Shown here piece after piece: positions 1 through 8,852 of a DNA stretch of 64,000 nt. The stretch comes from CAYYYP01 sp964475985 (GTDB taxonomy: Bacteria; Bdellovibrionota; UBA1018; CAYHWW01), in the NCBI GenBank assembly GCA_964475985.1, contig CAYYYP010000001.1:1-64000 (forward strand), in the 5' to 3' direction. The position numbers and the translations under genes are program-made. Each line of letters starts with the position of its first letter. The stretch's first letter is position 1. The notes under the pieces were generated by a model that worked only from the letters and a program-made list of their open reading frames with translations, made no database searches and was not told where the DNA came from.

Positions 1-661
1 CACTATCGTGAACGTAACGTAAAAACTGTTCCTCGGTTAATACATCACCACGCCGGGCAACCTTCACGTAATGGTGCAGACCCAACTTTATATAAATACT
101 AAATGTTGTTTGAATTCCCGCCATGAGGTTTTTCCGATCCAGTGGGAGGAACTGATCATCATGCGTGTCGATGGAAGCAGGAAAGGACAAGGAGGGACTT
201 GAGACCGCGACGGAAGCTGCTTTTTCGGGGTTAGAGCGAACCAGGAGTTCGGAAAGGGCATTAAGGTCGGTGGGCTTTTGTACGGTAGCGAGAATTCCTA
301 ATTCCTTTAGCGAATGATCCGTCACACCTAAATATTTAGAATTTATTTCGGAATCCATAGGGTGATCTAATAGCAAAAAAATGGGTTTACTTGGGTGATG
401 CGTATGTAGAAGTTTGACGAGCCTGATCCAATCTGGCTGACCAATGGCGGGGTTGATGAAGAACCCAATAGCTTTTGCATTTTGTAACGGAAATCGTCGA
501 AATGCTTCCAACGCCGTATCGAGGGGAATGGCGTGGGCCGGGTCATCTTCATTTGCGGCATGGGGCATCCGGCCCGCTTCCGACAAGGACTGAAGAAAAT
601 CCAAGTCTGGATCTAGAATGTAGAAGGAGGGCCGCAACGCGGCGGCTTTAATGATGGCCAC
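1..661 (-). CDS. Degenerate receiver-like protein, C-terminus cut by window start
   Basis: An uninterrupted minus-strand frame runs from a GTG at 661 to the window edge (about 220 codons, no stop reached). A TAA lies two codons upstream of the GTG, so the start is bounded, although no good Shine-Dalgarno is visible; an ATG about 31 codons in is an alternative. The first ~110 residues alternate hydrophobic strands and helices (FYILDPDLDFLQSL, then FFINPAIG, then PIFLLLDHP and VQKPTDLNAL), in the order of a CheY-type receiver. The KP near the end of this domain fits the receiver lysine, but the acidic pocket is poorly kept. The remainder (FSIYIKLGLHHYVKVARRGD) is unassigned. The receiver reading is inference from pattern; a phosphorylated regulator is not demonstrated. 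A similarly degenerate receiver-like protein is encoded at 9840-11147. Confidence 0.6.
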   Translation of the reverse strand, partial: MAIIKAAALRPSFYILDPDLDFLQSLSEAGRMPHAANEDDPAHAIPLDTALEAFRRFPLQNAKAIGFFINPAIGQPDWIRLVKLLHTHHPSKPIFLLLDHPMDSEINSKYLGVTDHSLKELGILATVQKPTDLNALSELLVRSNPEKAASVAVSSPSLSFPASIDTHDDQFLPLDRKNLMAGIQTTFSIYIKLGLHHYVKVARRGDVLTEEQFLRYVHDS

Positions 662-798
662 AGTTTAATTATGACCGAAGTCCTTGGTTCGTGGTTCACC
701 AATTTTTGCTAGGAAAATTTTTCCAAGTTCTGCTCATGATTCACTTTGAGGTGTGGGTGAAGCTTATGGTACGGGTAGGAAATCATTTGGTAAGGTGC

Positions 799-874
799 GC
801 CGACCTAGCTCAGTTGGTAGAGCAACGCTTTCGTAAAGCGTAGGTCGCCGGTTCGATTCCGACGGTCGGCACCA
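799..874 (+). tRNA. tRNA-Thr (anticodon CGT)
   Basis: The cloverleaf folds by eye. Acceptor arm GCCGACC (799-805) pairs with GGTCGGC (864-870); the D arm has AGCTCAGTTGGTAGAGC; anticodon stem ACGCT/AGCGT encloses loop TTCGTAA, giving anticodon CGT (reads ACG, Thr). The T arm carries GGTTCGATTCC. Discriminator A and CCA are encoded (871-874). It is a single, unclustered tRNA followed 4 nt later by a 23-mer that also follows the tRNA-Arg at 18954. Confidence 0.95.
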
Positions 875-1193
875 GTCCCCACTTGTCTTTTTCGCGCCTG
901 GCTTCGTTGTCGGCGGCGGCGCGTCCTCTGCGCACAGGAGTGCGCTTGCGGTGAGCCGCCTTCTCCGCCTCGCCAGCCGCGAAAAATCCTGCGTGGGGCC
1001 GGTTTCAATCAGGATTGCGTGGGGGAGGCTCTGCGCTTTGCTGGAGGGTACGGGTTCAGGGGAACAGGGCTCAGGGGAATCGGGAGTTTTGGGAGCTCTG
1101 CGCTTTGCTGGAGGGAATGGGGAGTTGGGTTTTTCTGAGAGCCTGGGGTCGGATCTTAGGCGATGGCTTAGTTGGTGTGGTTTTGCTTAGGAA
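875..1193. other. Non-coding GC-rich stretch with short repeats
   Basis: There is no convincing gene here. The stretch holds the post-tRNA 23-mer, its imperfect inverted partner at 972-987, and a 21-bp direct repeat (starts GCTCTGCGCTTTGC) at 1028-1048 and 1095-1115, with short TCAGGGGAA-type echoes between. Open frames through this stretch are antisense to the tRNA or low complexity and were not called. Confidence 0.5.
879..901 (+). repeat. 23-nt repeat behind tRNA-Thr (copy 1)
   Basis: This 23-mer (begins CCACTTGTCTTTTTCG, ends CGCCTGG) is identical to 19028-19050, which directly follows the tRNA-Arg. It contains a run of five T that could help end tRNA transcription. Its 3' part (888-902, TTTTTCGCGCCTGGC) is also the left arm of an imperfect inverted repeat with 972-987 (one mismatch), giving a REP-like look. 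Confidence 0.6.
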
Positions 1194-1661
1194 TTATTGA
1201 TCGGTACATCCCGTGGTCGCGCAGGGGGAAGTGCTGGCTCGTAGGTCGGTAATATTCCAATATCTAAGTTCTGGGGTAATTGGTCGCCCATCGACGATTG
1301 TCCAGCGAACTTCTGCCCTACCATTTGCGAAGACACGATTGACTACGCCCACCAGGTTTTTACCGCTGTGCGTTCCGTAAACCGGTGTTCCATGAGTGAA
1401 ACTTCCCAGCGAAGGTTCTTGGCGCGACAACTGATTCACCGGCCAGTATCTCGGGGTACTGACATATTCGACTCCATTTCGGGTAAGCCAGCGAACCTCC
1501 GCCATATCTTGATAGACATGCAAAACCCTTCCTACCAGTTCACTCGAACCGTTGTTTCCGTATACAATGTTGTTTCGACAAATCTCACCCGTAGCAAATG
1601 CAAACGTTGCGGAAAACCCAGTGAGAAACAGAAAGCCCATGAGCGATTTTTTAATATTCAT
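1194..1661 (-). CDS. Exported protein with two tandem ~50-residue repeats
   Basis: 155 aa starting at ATG 1661, preceded by a strong purine-rich SD (GGGGGGAT). A longer in-frame start 11 codons upstream would put residues ahead of a clean signal peptide (MNIKKSLMGFLFLTGF, cleavage near AFA-TG), so the shorter start is chosen. The mature part is two copies of one module: VYGNNGSSELVGRVLHVY...AEVRW...LRYW-like and VYGTHSGKNLVGVVNRVF...AEVRW...ELRYW. Shared positions are VYG, LVG.V, AEVRW and RYW. The size and beta-rich pattern suggest an SH3-like barrel pair, which is inference. Two Cys near the C-terminus (CATTGC) and one near the N-terminus may form disulfides. Function unknown; the location is periplasm, surface or secreted. 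Confidence 0.75.
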   Translation of the reverse strand: MNIKKSLMGFLFLTGFSATFAFATGEICRNNIVYGNNGSSELVGRVLHVYQDMAEVRWLTRNGVEYVSTPRYWPVNQLSRQEPSLGSFTHGTPVYGTHSGKNLVGVVNRVFANGRAEVRWTIVDGRPITPELRYWNITDLRASTSPCATTGCTDQ

Positions 1662-1809
1662 TTTCGTATCCCCCCAAAGATTGAAACCTGCCAAAAAACC
1701 ACTGGCAACGTAACTGAATTTATTGTGGGCTATAACGGAACAATTGCGAGCGTCAACCGGGCCATCGGAAGTTTTGGCGCATTGGTGCCCACGGGGCTAA
1801 TTGCTTATG

Positions 1810-2169
1810 TTATTGATTTTGGCCGGGACCTAATGGGAGTATTGCCGGCGGCTGATTGAAGAGAGACTCTTTATTTTCTTGATATAGAACTGGCGGTAAC
1901 TCCATCGTAAAAACACTCTTCTTCTTAAGCTCACCAATCAAGATCAGCGGAACTTTGGGTTTTGTACTAAGCGCTAAGTCCCAAGGGGAAGCGGTTAATT
2001 TGAAAGTGAACTCTGCGTTTGAACCTCGATCAGTAATCGCGCAAAGCTCATTACTACCGTGTTTGCAAATTTGAATCTCGGCGATGAGGCGATATTTGCC
2101 ATCTGCTAATGGTACGGCTGCAAGAACAGTCATTGGTAAAGAGACTATGATGAATAATAGAAATTTCAT
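1810..2169 (-). CDS. Small exported protein, operon partner of caspase-like peptidase
   Basis: 119 aa with a signal peptide (MKFLLFIIVSLPMTVLAAV). Its ATG overlaps the stop of the upstream peptidase gene by 4 nt (2166-2169), so the two are translationally coupled. The mature domain is short, with two Cys about 10 residues apart (ICKHGSNELCAI) and a beta-rich pattern; the C-terminus is proline-rich (PPAILPLGPG). No family is recognised. Coupling to a secreted cysteine peptidase makes an inhibitor, chaperone or substrate role possible, but nothing in the sequence shows which. Confidence 0.7.
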   Translation of the reverse strand: MKFLLFIIVSLPMTVLAAVPLADGKYRLIAEIQICKHGSNELCAITDRGSNAEFTFKLTASPWDLALSTKPKVPLILIGELKKKSVFTMELPPVLYQENKESLFNQPPAILPLGPGQNQ

Positions 2170-3575
2170 TGCGCACCGGCTGCAGAAAATAAATCGAAAC
2201 CTTCACAGGCGGCTCGCCGTCGGACTTCAGCGGCGTTAGCGTTTTGTGAACAAGCAATATGCTGAATAGGCCGTAAAATTTCCATCATTTCTGCCCTCAA
2301 ATGGCGGGAAATCGCTGTAAGTTCGGTAGCCCTACGGTCAAATTCTGGCATAGACCGGTTTAACCTTATAGCTGCATCAGATTCGGCGGCAATCTGTTGC
2401 CATGCCCCCTGATTTTGTCGATATTCACTTGAGATCTGCTGAAGGCGTGTGACTAAACCATAAATCTCCCGCTCCGAGAGCGGCAAACCAAGTGTATGGA
2501 ACTCCGAAACCAAAAGAATAGAATTGTTCTCACGTAACCATTTCCAAATGCCTGCAAATGAAATGGCAATTCTGTCCAAAGCACAAACACCGATCTGACT
2601 TCGACGTTGATAGAAAGGAATATTTTGCATAATGAATTCATTAAATCCGGGATACTCAGAGGACACTGGGGATTCAAATGTATCCAAAAGGAATTGATTT
2701 GCTCTATCAATTTGATGGACTAGATCTTGACTAGTTACCGAGCAACTTGAAATTGATGGTGCTGTAGGTGCATCATTGTGAATTCGTGCAAATGCAAATG
2801 CTTCATTCAGCGAAATCCTGCCATCGCCGTTTAGGTCTGCGTTTCCGGAGGGCCTTAAATTAGAAATGTCGGTGGGTAAGGCATTCGGAACCATTGCATT
2901 CCTGGGCATACCAGTGCTGAATAATAAGCTGTTGAAGCTATTATACCCTGGAGTAGATTCGCCCGTTCCAGATACCGTACAAATGTCTAGGGCGGAAAAT
3001 TCATTTACCGATGCTCCTGAGTAACAAGAGGAATCTATCACCGCTACTTGTGTCCCACCGTTTCTAAGTCTTTCTAGGAAAGGGTATAACTCGCCCACGG
3101 GCAACATGGTTCCGTCGCCTAGGCAAATGGCATGGGGATTTGATGCACCATGAGTCTCTATATTCAATACGAATTTGGATGGGCGCGCTGTTATTTCTTC
3201 TTCCAAAGCATTGAATAATTGTCCTCGTGTAAAAGGGATTGTATTTGGCCAGGGGGAGTCCCAACTAGAGTTTGCATATTGGATTCTTGTGCGCCAACCA
3301 TTTCGCACTAGTGCTTGCCTAGCGAAATCAATGTGGGGTCTAAATAAATTATATCGTGCGTTACCGGACATGAGGGGAGGTTCGCAGTATGAAGGAAAAG
3401 TATTGTCGTTGGAGCGCTGACAAAATCTGGAGCGATCATCTTCGCAACCACCACCAATGATCAATGCATGTTGCCCATCCAACGCAGTTGCGACGAAGGG
3501 AAAACTAGCGGTTACCATCATTGATAGAAGTATAGCTTTATGCAATTGATTGGTACCTTTTGGTAATTTTACCAT
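2166..3575 (-). CDS. Secreted caspase/legumain-like (clan CD) cysteine peptidase with EF-hand loop
   Basis: 469 aa from ATG 3575; a TTG 12 codons upstream is possible, and no clear SD decides. An N-terminal hydrophobic segment ending near ATA-LDG acts as signal peptide. The peptidase core starts with a beta strand (HALIIGGG). It has the catalytic His in IETHGAS (about H142) and the catalytic Cys in VIDSSCYSGAS (about C184). A hydrophobic strand then His-Gly, and a second strand then D-x-C-x-S-G, is the clan CD signature; the 42-residue spacing is close to legumain (C13). Around 245-257 lies DLNGDGRISLNEA, a canonical EF-hand/dockerin calcium loop, suggesting calcium-dependent folding or activation. 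The C-terminal ~180 residues are helical and unassigned. Eight or more Cys suggest disulfides and extracytoplasmic action. Substrate unknown. Confidence 0.8.
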   Translation of the reverse strand: MVKLPKGTNQLHKAILLSMMVTASFPFVATALDGQHALIIGGGCEDDRSRFCQRSNDNTFPSYCEPPLMSGNARYNLFRPHIDFARQALVRNGWRTRIQYANSSWDSPWPNTIPFTRGQLFNALEEEITARPSKFVLNIETHGASNPHAICLGDGTMLPVGELYPFLERLRNGGTQVAVIDSSCYSGASVNEFSALDICTVSGTGESTPGYNSFNSLLFSTGMPRNAMVPNALPTDISNLRPSGNADLNGDGRISLNEAFAFARIHNDAPTAPSISSCSVTSQDLVHQIDRANQFLLDTFESPVSSEYPGFNEFIMQNIPFYQRRSQIGVCALDRIAISFAGIWKWLRENNSILLVSEFHTLGLPLSEREIYGLVTRLQQISSEYRQNQGAWQQIAAESDAAIRLNRSMPEFDRRATELTAISRHLRAEMMEILRPIQHIACSQNANAAEVRRRAACEGFDLFSAAGAQ

Positions 3576-3806
3576 TACAGGTTCATTTTTCAATTTTTGG
3601 AATTTTACCAATATTTAAAGGAAATTTTTTCCGGCAGATCTCTGACGCTCGTTTTTGTAAAAGAATTTATTATACTTAAATTCAATGATCCCTTCCCTTG
3701 CCAGCGAACCGAGTGGACTCCGAAACAGGCCACGCACGCCGTCCCAAGAGTGGTCATTTTTCGCCGAGTAGTTAAGTTTGATTGAGATTGTGCCGAAATT
3801 TCTAAG

Positions 3807-5537
3807 GTGCAGGTCTTTGCTTTAAAAAATAATATAGATTCTATCGAACGATGCGGTTGGCGGCGAGTTGCGCTGATTTGTTTTGTTTTGGGTTTTCATT
3901 TTGGCGCGCCGGCGTTTGCTAAGCATGAAGTTTTTATTGATGTGCGAACGCTTTTTGACCGGGTGGATTCGGGGCGGCGGGGGATTTTGCCTTCGGTCTT
4001 GTATGGAACTTCTTATGATCCCATCCGAAGGGTTACTTTTAACGAAAGCACAAGGTTCGTTCCTAATCCAAATGCCCTCACCTTCATTCGGTATCTCGTC
4101 GAAAACGTGCCGGATGTGAGTATTCGATTTTACAACCCCTCTGGGGTTTCAATGGAAAACATTGATATGGCGCTTCGGAGCATTCCATCCTTGCGGGCTA
4201 GCTTTGGAGTTGCTCGTTCCATGTCTGAGTTTATAGTTCCACCCAGTGAATTGGATCCGCACATTTATGATCCCGACGCCGCGGACCAAGAAGAGTTGCG
4301 GGCCAGCGTTAGAGATACAGTCCAGCGGGAGTTAGCGAACTTCGCGCGGCAAATGGCCGGACCCGATGCAGGGCCGGAAGCACTTGCGGAGAACGAAAAC
4401 GCCCTTTGGAATGTACTCCGGAATGAGGCGCAGGGAGTTGTGATTTATGGTCCCGATGGCCAGGAACCCATTGGAAAAGCACCCAGTCTAGCGGTACGCC
4501 TGCGCACTGAAACCGGGCAACCCTCTCCATTTGTGGATCGCACGTTCCCCATCGTGATTAGTTTAGAAAATGGTTTTCTACGCGAAATCCCCCATAGTGA
4601 AAGTGGTATTCCAGAAATTGAATTCGATTACACCCCACATCGAATCCCCGCTGGTGCGTCTCAGCGACAACGAACGGAAATCGTAGCAGCTCGGGTGAAT
4701 CGTGCACTGCTGATTCAGCACGGGCCCTTCACGAATTTTTTAAATTCCATTGGATCACGAGCACCCGTTGAATCTCGGGGCACCGACTACCGCTTGCCAC
4801 CCAGCGGCGTCACCCTAGAGATTTTTGGGTATCCGAATTTTGATGACGGCACTTTAACCCGGTGGCTCAATCGGTGGCCAACTTCCGACACTAAACTGGT
4901 TACTTTTTTACTGAGCTACAATGAATCCCGCGACGCCCCGCGGGATGATAAAATGCGGGCCGAAAACTTGATTCGCACGTTCCGACGACGGCAGAGAAAT
5001 ACTCCACCGACAGAAACCTTCCGAAATATTTTGCAGGCGCTGAATATTAACCGCATGACGGACGTAATCAGGCTGTCTCAGTTTTACCACGTTCAATCCC
5101 GGCAACCTCGATTGAATGATATCAGCCGAAGGACCACCGACCGAGACCTGATATCCACCGCCGCCTTTGAACAAAGATTTTCATACATGGTTGGCATTCT
5201 AGAAACCGTAAAAAATTCCTCAAATTCCACGAAAGAATATCATGAAAAATTGAGACAGCTGTTGGGTACCATCGACCCAACGGACCCTGCGGCTTCTCCA
5301 AACCAATCTCCCGAACGAGCCATTCGTGAAAACTCGGTGCTCCTTCGAGCCCGAACGCGAGCTTGGATTGAAAGTGGAAATGAGTTTCTCCGGGTTATGC
5401 ATGAAGACACCTACGCGAACCGCTCCGAATTTTTACACCCCGCTACCCACGCTAAAATGACTCGGCAACTCACTGCCCAGGGGCAGATTGAATGCCTCAC
5501 GGAAGTATTAAACCAGATGAAGGACACGGGAATTTAA
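3807..5537 (+). CDS. Large exported protein (576 aa) with shared C-terminal EC motif
   Basis: The frame starts at GTG 3807 with no good SD. A signal peptide follows (RRVALICFVLGFHF..., cleavage near AFA-KH), so the export call does not depend on the exact start. The mature N-terminus (EVFIDVRTLFDRV, then ALTFIRYLVENVPDVSIRFY) resembles the first two elements of a HAD-type Rossmann fold, but the second catalytic Asp is replaced, so this is a weak guess. The middle is charged and helical. The last residues contain IECLTEVL (Cys563, 13 residues from the end), matching motifs at the C-termini of the three giant proteins at 43-58 kb. No family recognised. It is divergent from the peptidase gene and convergent with the repeat protein at 5583-6653. 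Confidence 0.75.
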   Translation: MQVFALKNNIDSIERCGWRRVALICFVLGFHFGAPAFAKHEVFIDVRTLFDRVDSGRRGILPSVLYGTSYDPIRRVTFNESTRFVPNPNALTFIRYLVENVPDVSIRFYNPSGVSMENIDMALRSIPSLRASFGVARSMSEFIVPPSELDPHIYDPDAADQEELRASVRDTVQRELANFARQMAGPDAGPEALAENENALWNVLRNEAQGVVIYGPDGQEPIGKAPSLAVRLRTETGQPSPFVDRTFPIVISLENGFLREIPHSESGIPEIEFDYTPHRIPAGASQRQRTEIVAARVNRALLIQHGPFTNFLNSIGSRAPVESRGTDYRLPPSGVTLEIFGYPNFDDGTLTRWLNRWPTSDTKLVTFLLSYNESRDAPRDDKMRAENLIRTFRRRQRNTPPTETFRNILQALNINRMTDVIRLSQFYHVQSRQPRLNDISRRTTDRDLISTAAFEQRFSYMVGILETVKNSSNSTKEYHEKLRQLLGTIDPTDPAASPNQSPERAIRENSVLLRARTRAWIESGNEFLRVMHEDTYANRSEFLHPATHAKMTRQLTAQGQIECLTEVLNQMKDTGI

Positions 5538-5542
5538 GCAAA

Positions 5543-5594
5543 TCCACGATCAGAAATAAAAAAACTCTGCCGGCGTTTTATTTCAAATCGTGGA
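5543..5594. terminator. Bidirectional hairpin terminator between convergent genes
   Basis: Left arm TCCACGAT (5543-5550) and GAAATAAAA (5553-5561) pair with TTTTATTTC (5576-5584) and ATCGTGGA (5587-5594), with one 2x2 internal mismatch and a 14-nt loop. A/T tracts on both sides of the inner stem suit termination in both directions. The right arm runs into the last codons of the minus-strand gene. Confidence 0.7.
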
Positions 5595-6653
5595 ATTCAA
5601 CGCCTGAATAAACTGTATGAGTGCAGGCCTATTTTCTATCCGAAGCATTCCTAGGATTCTTATTCCCCTAACGAAATCCGTAGCATTGGATCTCGCTAAA
5701 TCAAGGAAGGCCCTTCGAGTGAACGTACTGGCAATAACATCATAGCGCTCTGAAACACTATTTGGCCAAAGCGGTTCCAGGAGCTGGACCAGAAATTCCG
5801 GATCAAGTTCTGCACCAGTGTTTATCAATTCAACGTCAATGGGCTTTCTCTCTTTTTGTTCCGCAAGGGTTGCGACCTGTGCCTCGATTTTTTTTTGAAA
5901 CTCTATTAAGAGCTCATTCAAAGCCGTAAAGAGGGGGATAAAAATAGATTTGTTTTTCAGGGAGACCAAGAGTTTTCTTGACCTGAAAAACTCCGCGACT
6001 TCATTGCTGAGCTCCTCCTCGGAGGCGGAAAAACTAAGGCCGCCTAAATCCGGTAGAAAATAAAATGGGATATGTTTGCCGATTGCATTCAGCAGCAATT
6101 TTTTGCGTTCGCTGGGATCGGCAGGCCATCTTCCAATTAAAAGGGCAGCTAGCTTTTGAGGGGTTAGGTATTCTCGATCATGCATCGAAAAAAAATCGAG
6201 GGACACCGGGCGGAGTCGTCGATGTTGTTCAAGCGACTGGGCCCGGGAAACGATGGATTCATTCATCGCCGTGAAAAGAGGTTGAAGGGACTGTCGATTC
6301 CTACGCGTCAGAAGCCCAGCTGTCTCTAAAACTTGGACCATGCACTCACTAAATTTGAAGATTGGCAGACGTGCGCATTCACGAGCGGCGGAGGTGAGTT
6401 GCGGATTCCAGGTTGCAATCAAATCAAGGCTTTTCCGGTAATTATCAGGCCAAAGCGGTTGCAAGAGTTTGCTTACCGTGGCGGCGCTGAGGTCCGGCAT
6501 TCCTTCATCTAAAAGCGAGACATCCAAAGGTGCAACCAGCGACAGCTCACAGCTTTCATTCATGATGAGGAGCCGAGCCTGACCGGCCAGGGCTTGTTCC
6601 CGAAAGATGGAAAATACTAGGATAACTATAATCCAATAAGCCGATTTCTGCAT
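5583..6653 (-). CDS. Exported protein with three degenerate ~75-residue repeats
   Basis: 356 aa with an N-terminal signal peptide (WIIVILVFSIFREQALA-GQ). Three related modules follow. Each opens with a Leu-rich helix plus a Trp-Pro core (LLQPLWPDNYRKSL, LLIGRWPADPSERKK, LLEPLWPNSVSERYD). Each closes with a stretch like SLQPLFTAMNESI, IFIPLFTALNELL or ALIQFIQALNSTI. The pattern W-P, then a hydrophobic stretch, then LFTA(M/L)N suggests a helical repeat domain made by internal triplication. It could be a protein-binding scaffold in the periplasm (inference). It carries an internal ECMVQVL that recalls the C-terminal EC motif of neighbouring proteins but is not terminal. Function unknown. Confidence 0.75.
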   Translation of the reverse strand: MQKSAYWIIVILVFSIFREQALAGQARLLIMNESCELSLVAPLDVSLLDEGMPDLSAATVSKLLQPLWPDNYRKSLDLIATWNPQLTSAARECARLPIFKFSECMVQVLETAGLLTRRNRQSLQPLFTAMNESIVSRAQSLEQHRRLRPVSLDFFSMHDREYLTPQKLAALLIGRWPADPSERKKLLLNAIGKHIPFYFLPDLGGLSFSASEEELSNEVAEFFRSRKLLVSLKNKSIFIPLFTALNELLIEFQKKIEAQVATLAEQKERKPIDVELINTGAELDPEFLVQLLEPLWPNSVSERYDVIASTFTRRAFLDLARSNATDFVRGIRILGMLRIENRPALIQFIQALNSTI

Positions 6654-6724
6654 TTCATTGGCTTACTACGCGAAAGCACAGAGGGCTTACAACAGAATTC
6701 CTTCTGAACTTATTTACACATCCG

Positions 6725-8716
6725 TTATGGGCCAAGCCTTGAGATCCGCACTTGCGCCGGGTCGGAGAGCTCACGAGCAGTACACTCATGCATGCCAACC
6801 CGTAAAAGTTCCCGGTAGTTTTGGCCGCGAATGGTTAAGCCCACTTGTGAATTTTCATCCGTTACGCCATGGGCCTGCAGTTCAGCGCGGGCGTGAGCAA
6901 CGGACTGAATGCCATCCGTATGATTCATACGATCGACCGTCGTTTGTGCAGTGGCGAATGCCGCACGTCCTTGGGGAAGTGCCGCAAGTAGTTCAATGAG
7001 GGCTTCGCGAGCTGGCGAAAGAAAATTCATTAGCGTTGAGATGCGAACCGTCGGCATGCCAATGTCCGCCATAATTCCGGCAGGCAGATAAGTCATGATG
7101 GTTCCCGTGGACACGGACTGACCAAAAAAATTCTGCTCTGGCCAATTGTAACGCGTAAGGTTTGCATGAAACTTCCACGCGGTATCCACGCGCATATTAA
7201 GCCTCTGCACTGGAAATTGATCGAGCCTTTGGGAATACGCTCTACCCCGGATGCCATCAGCCCATAACTCAGAGGCATCGTGAGGCGGCCTCTTTGCGCA
7301 CACCGGTACCGGGTGAACAAAGACCGAAAGCCCAGGAATGGAAACTGCGCGAAAGCCCCAGTGGAAAACTTGGTTATGCTCACGCACCCAACTGAGGAGC
7401 TCACGCGAGGAAGCACTGTCTTTCAAAATTTCCTCACGAACGGTTTCTTCCACTCTGCGCGACCATGCACTCAGTTGCGAACTCAAATCCTGTGCACGTC
7501 CAGCCCGCATATATTCCAGGGCGTTCGTCGAGGGCAAGCCCAGGCCCGAGAGCGCATGGCGCTCATCATTCCGGATTCCAGAAACCTCACCATCGGCAAT
7601 GACTTCACCTTCACGCTGAATGCAATTACCGGGGACTCGCAGTGCGGTACCGTCTGGCGACTCCGAAAAACACCTGGAAGCCGTAAATGCCGTAGCCTCT
7701 TCCATGGTGGGCAGGGGTGGATACTCAACGTTGAATTGTCTTGCACCAAAAAGCCTGAGCTCGGCGATCGCGTTTTCATTAACGTTACTTATGATCGGTT
7801 GATCTTGGGTGGCGGAAAAAGCCGCAAAGATGATTCCTACTAAAGAGCCGCTTGCGGAAAGAACGGGTGCGCCGGAAGCGCCATGGGGAAACCCACAATT
7901 TCGCAAAGATCGCACGAGGGAAGTGGCGCCACCTGACCCGCCAAAATTCTCCATAAAATTAAAGTTGCCTTCGCTAGCTTCACAACTTTTGGTCCGAAAA
8001 AGACCTTGGGTCTCGCCGGTAGCATTGAAATAAGGAACTTGGTAAACGCCCGGCGGGTTTTGGGTACTGGAGTCAGCGATCAAAGCATTGAAATCAGTGC
8101 GTGACGGAGCTCGGTCGGCGACCACATCCTTAAGTTCAATGAATGCATAATCACCGATGGGCCGAAGATGACGCCCATTGATGTATGGCCCGCGCGGAAG
8201 GCCCACTAGCCAGTCTGAAACAAAATTTATTTTTTTACATTCCACGCGTTTTGCTTGATGCCCGCGGGTGGCAGGAAAGTTTGCGATGATTTGACCATTG
8301 CAACTCAAATCGCGACTACCATCCCCACTCAACCTCAAATTGGCAGGCACGCAATGCGCAGCCGTAGCCAAAACCGTGGGGCTAACTAGAGTTGCGGTGC
8401 AGCGGCTGTGGTACCAATAATTTTCTCCGTCGCGGTAATACGGCATAAGCAACGAAAGCATGGCTACACTTTCAGGGCACTGGTTGTCCTCGCAGCGGAC
8501 TTCGTCGGCAAGCATAAGGTCCCGCGCTTCCTTTTTATCCATTTCTTCATCGCTTAGCGTCGGTGCGAAGCCCGGACCCATAACCGGGCTCATTAAACTG
8601 TCGAGGTTCGGGGTGACCGTCACCTTCGGTGCTTCGTAGTTTGACTTGCAACCGGAAAGGCAGAACTGGGCTAGCGTTACGGCGATTAAGATAGGGGCGG
8701 AAACCTTAATTTTCAT
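6725..8716 (-). CDS. Trypsin-like (chymotrypsin-fold) serine protease lipoprotein
   Basis: 663 aa. The N-terminus is a lipoprotein signal with lipobox LSGC (Cys23), so the protease should be anchored to a membrane on the periplasmic or outer face. The chymotrypsin-fold triad is readable: His121 in TAAHC, Asp189 in IGDYAFIEL, and Ser281 in PHGASGAPVL. Paired Cys in the core suggest disulfides. About 350 residues follow the protease domain; they are unlike known accessory domains and probably contact substrate or regulate activity. No SD is obvious, but the lipoprotein signal fixes the start. Divergent from the 8853 operon. Substrate unknown. Confidence 0.85.
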   Translation of the reverse strand: MKIKVSAPILIAVTLAQFCLSGCKSNYEAPKVTVTPNLDSLMSPVMGPGFAPTLSDEEMDKKEARDLMLADEVRCEDNQCPESVAMLSLLMPYYRDGENYWYHSRCTATLVSPTVLATAAHCVPANLRLSGDGSRDLSCNGQIIANFPATRGHQAKRVECKKINFVSDWLVGLPRGPYINGRHLRPIGDYAFIELKDVVADRAPSRTDFNALIADSSTQNPPGVYQVPYFNATGETQGLFRTKSCEASEGNFNFMENFGGSGGATSLVRSLRNCGFPHGASGAPVLSASGSLVGIIFAAFSATQDQPIISNVNENAIAELRLFGARQFNVEYPPLPTMEEATAFTASRCFSESPDGTALRVPGNCIQREGEVIADGEVSGIRNDERHALSGLGLPSTNALEYMRAGRAQDLSSQLSAWSRRVEETVREEILKDSASSRELLSWVREHNQVFHWGFRAVSIPGLSVFVHPVPVCAKRPPHDASELWADGIRGRAYSQRLDQFPVQRLNMRVDTAWKFHANLTRYNWPEQNFFGQSVSTGTIMTYLPAGIMADIGMPTVRISTLMNFLSPAREALIELLAALPQGRAAFATAQTTVDRMNHTDGIQSVAHARAELQAHGVTDENSQVGLTIRGQNYRELLRVGMHECTARELSDPAQVRISRLGP

Positions 8717-8852
8717 GGGCGGATTTTAACATAGCTGCCTTGGAAAAGAACCAAATACCTGGCATATCAATGAACTTAATTTACAGTTATGCAGCGCACC
8801 AACACATTTCGTTCCGATGAGATAACCTATACTTAGAGGTTCATGCCTAGCC

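Noticed and set aside
805..1008. Open frame antisense to tRNA-Thr
   Set aside because: It covers the tRNA and the post-tRNA 23-mer; such frames are classic tRNA-antisense artefacts. The one at 18903-19232 shares its QARKRQV part only because of the repeated 23-mer.
6658..6999. Plus-strand frame of 113 codons
   Set aside because: Entirely antisense to the serine protease gene or its flank; no protein-like pattern, no SD.
7280..7843. Plus-strand frame of 187 codons
   Set aside because: Antisense to the serine protease, whose catalytic motifs prove the minus frame is coding.
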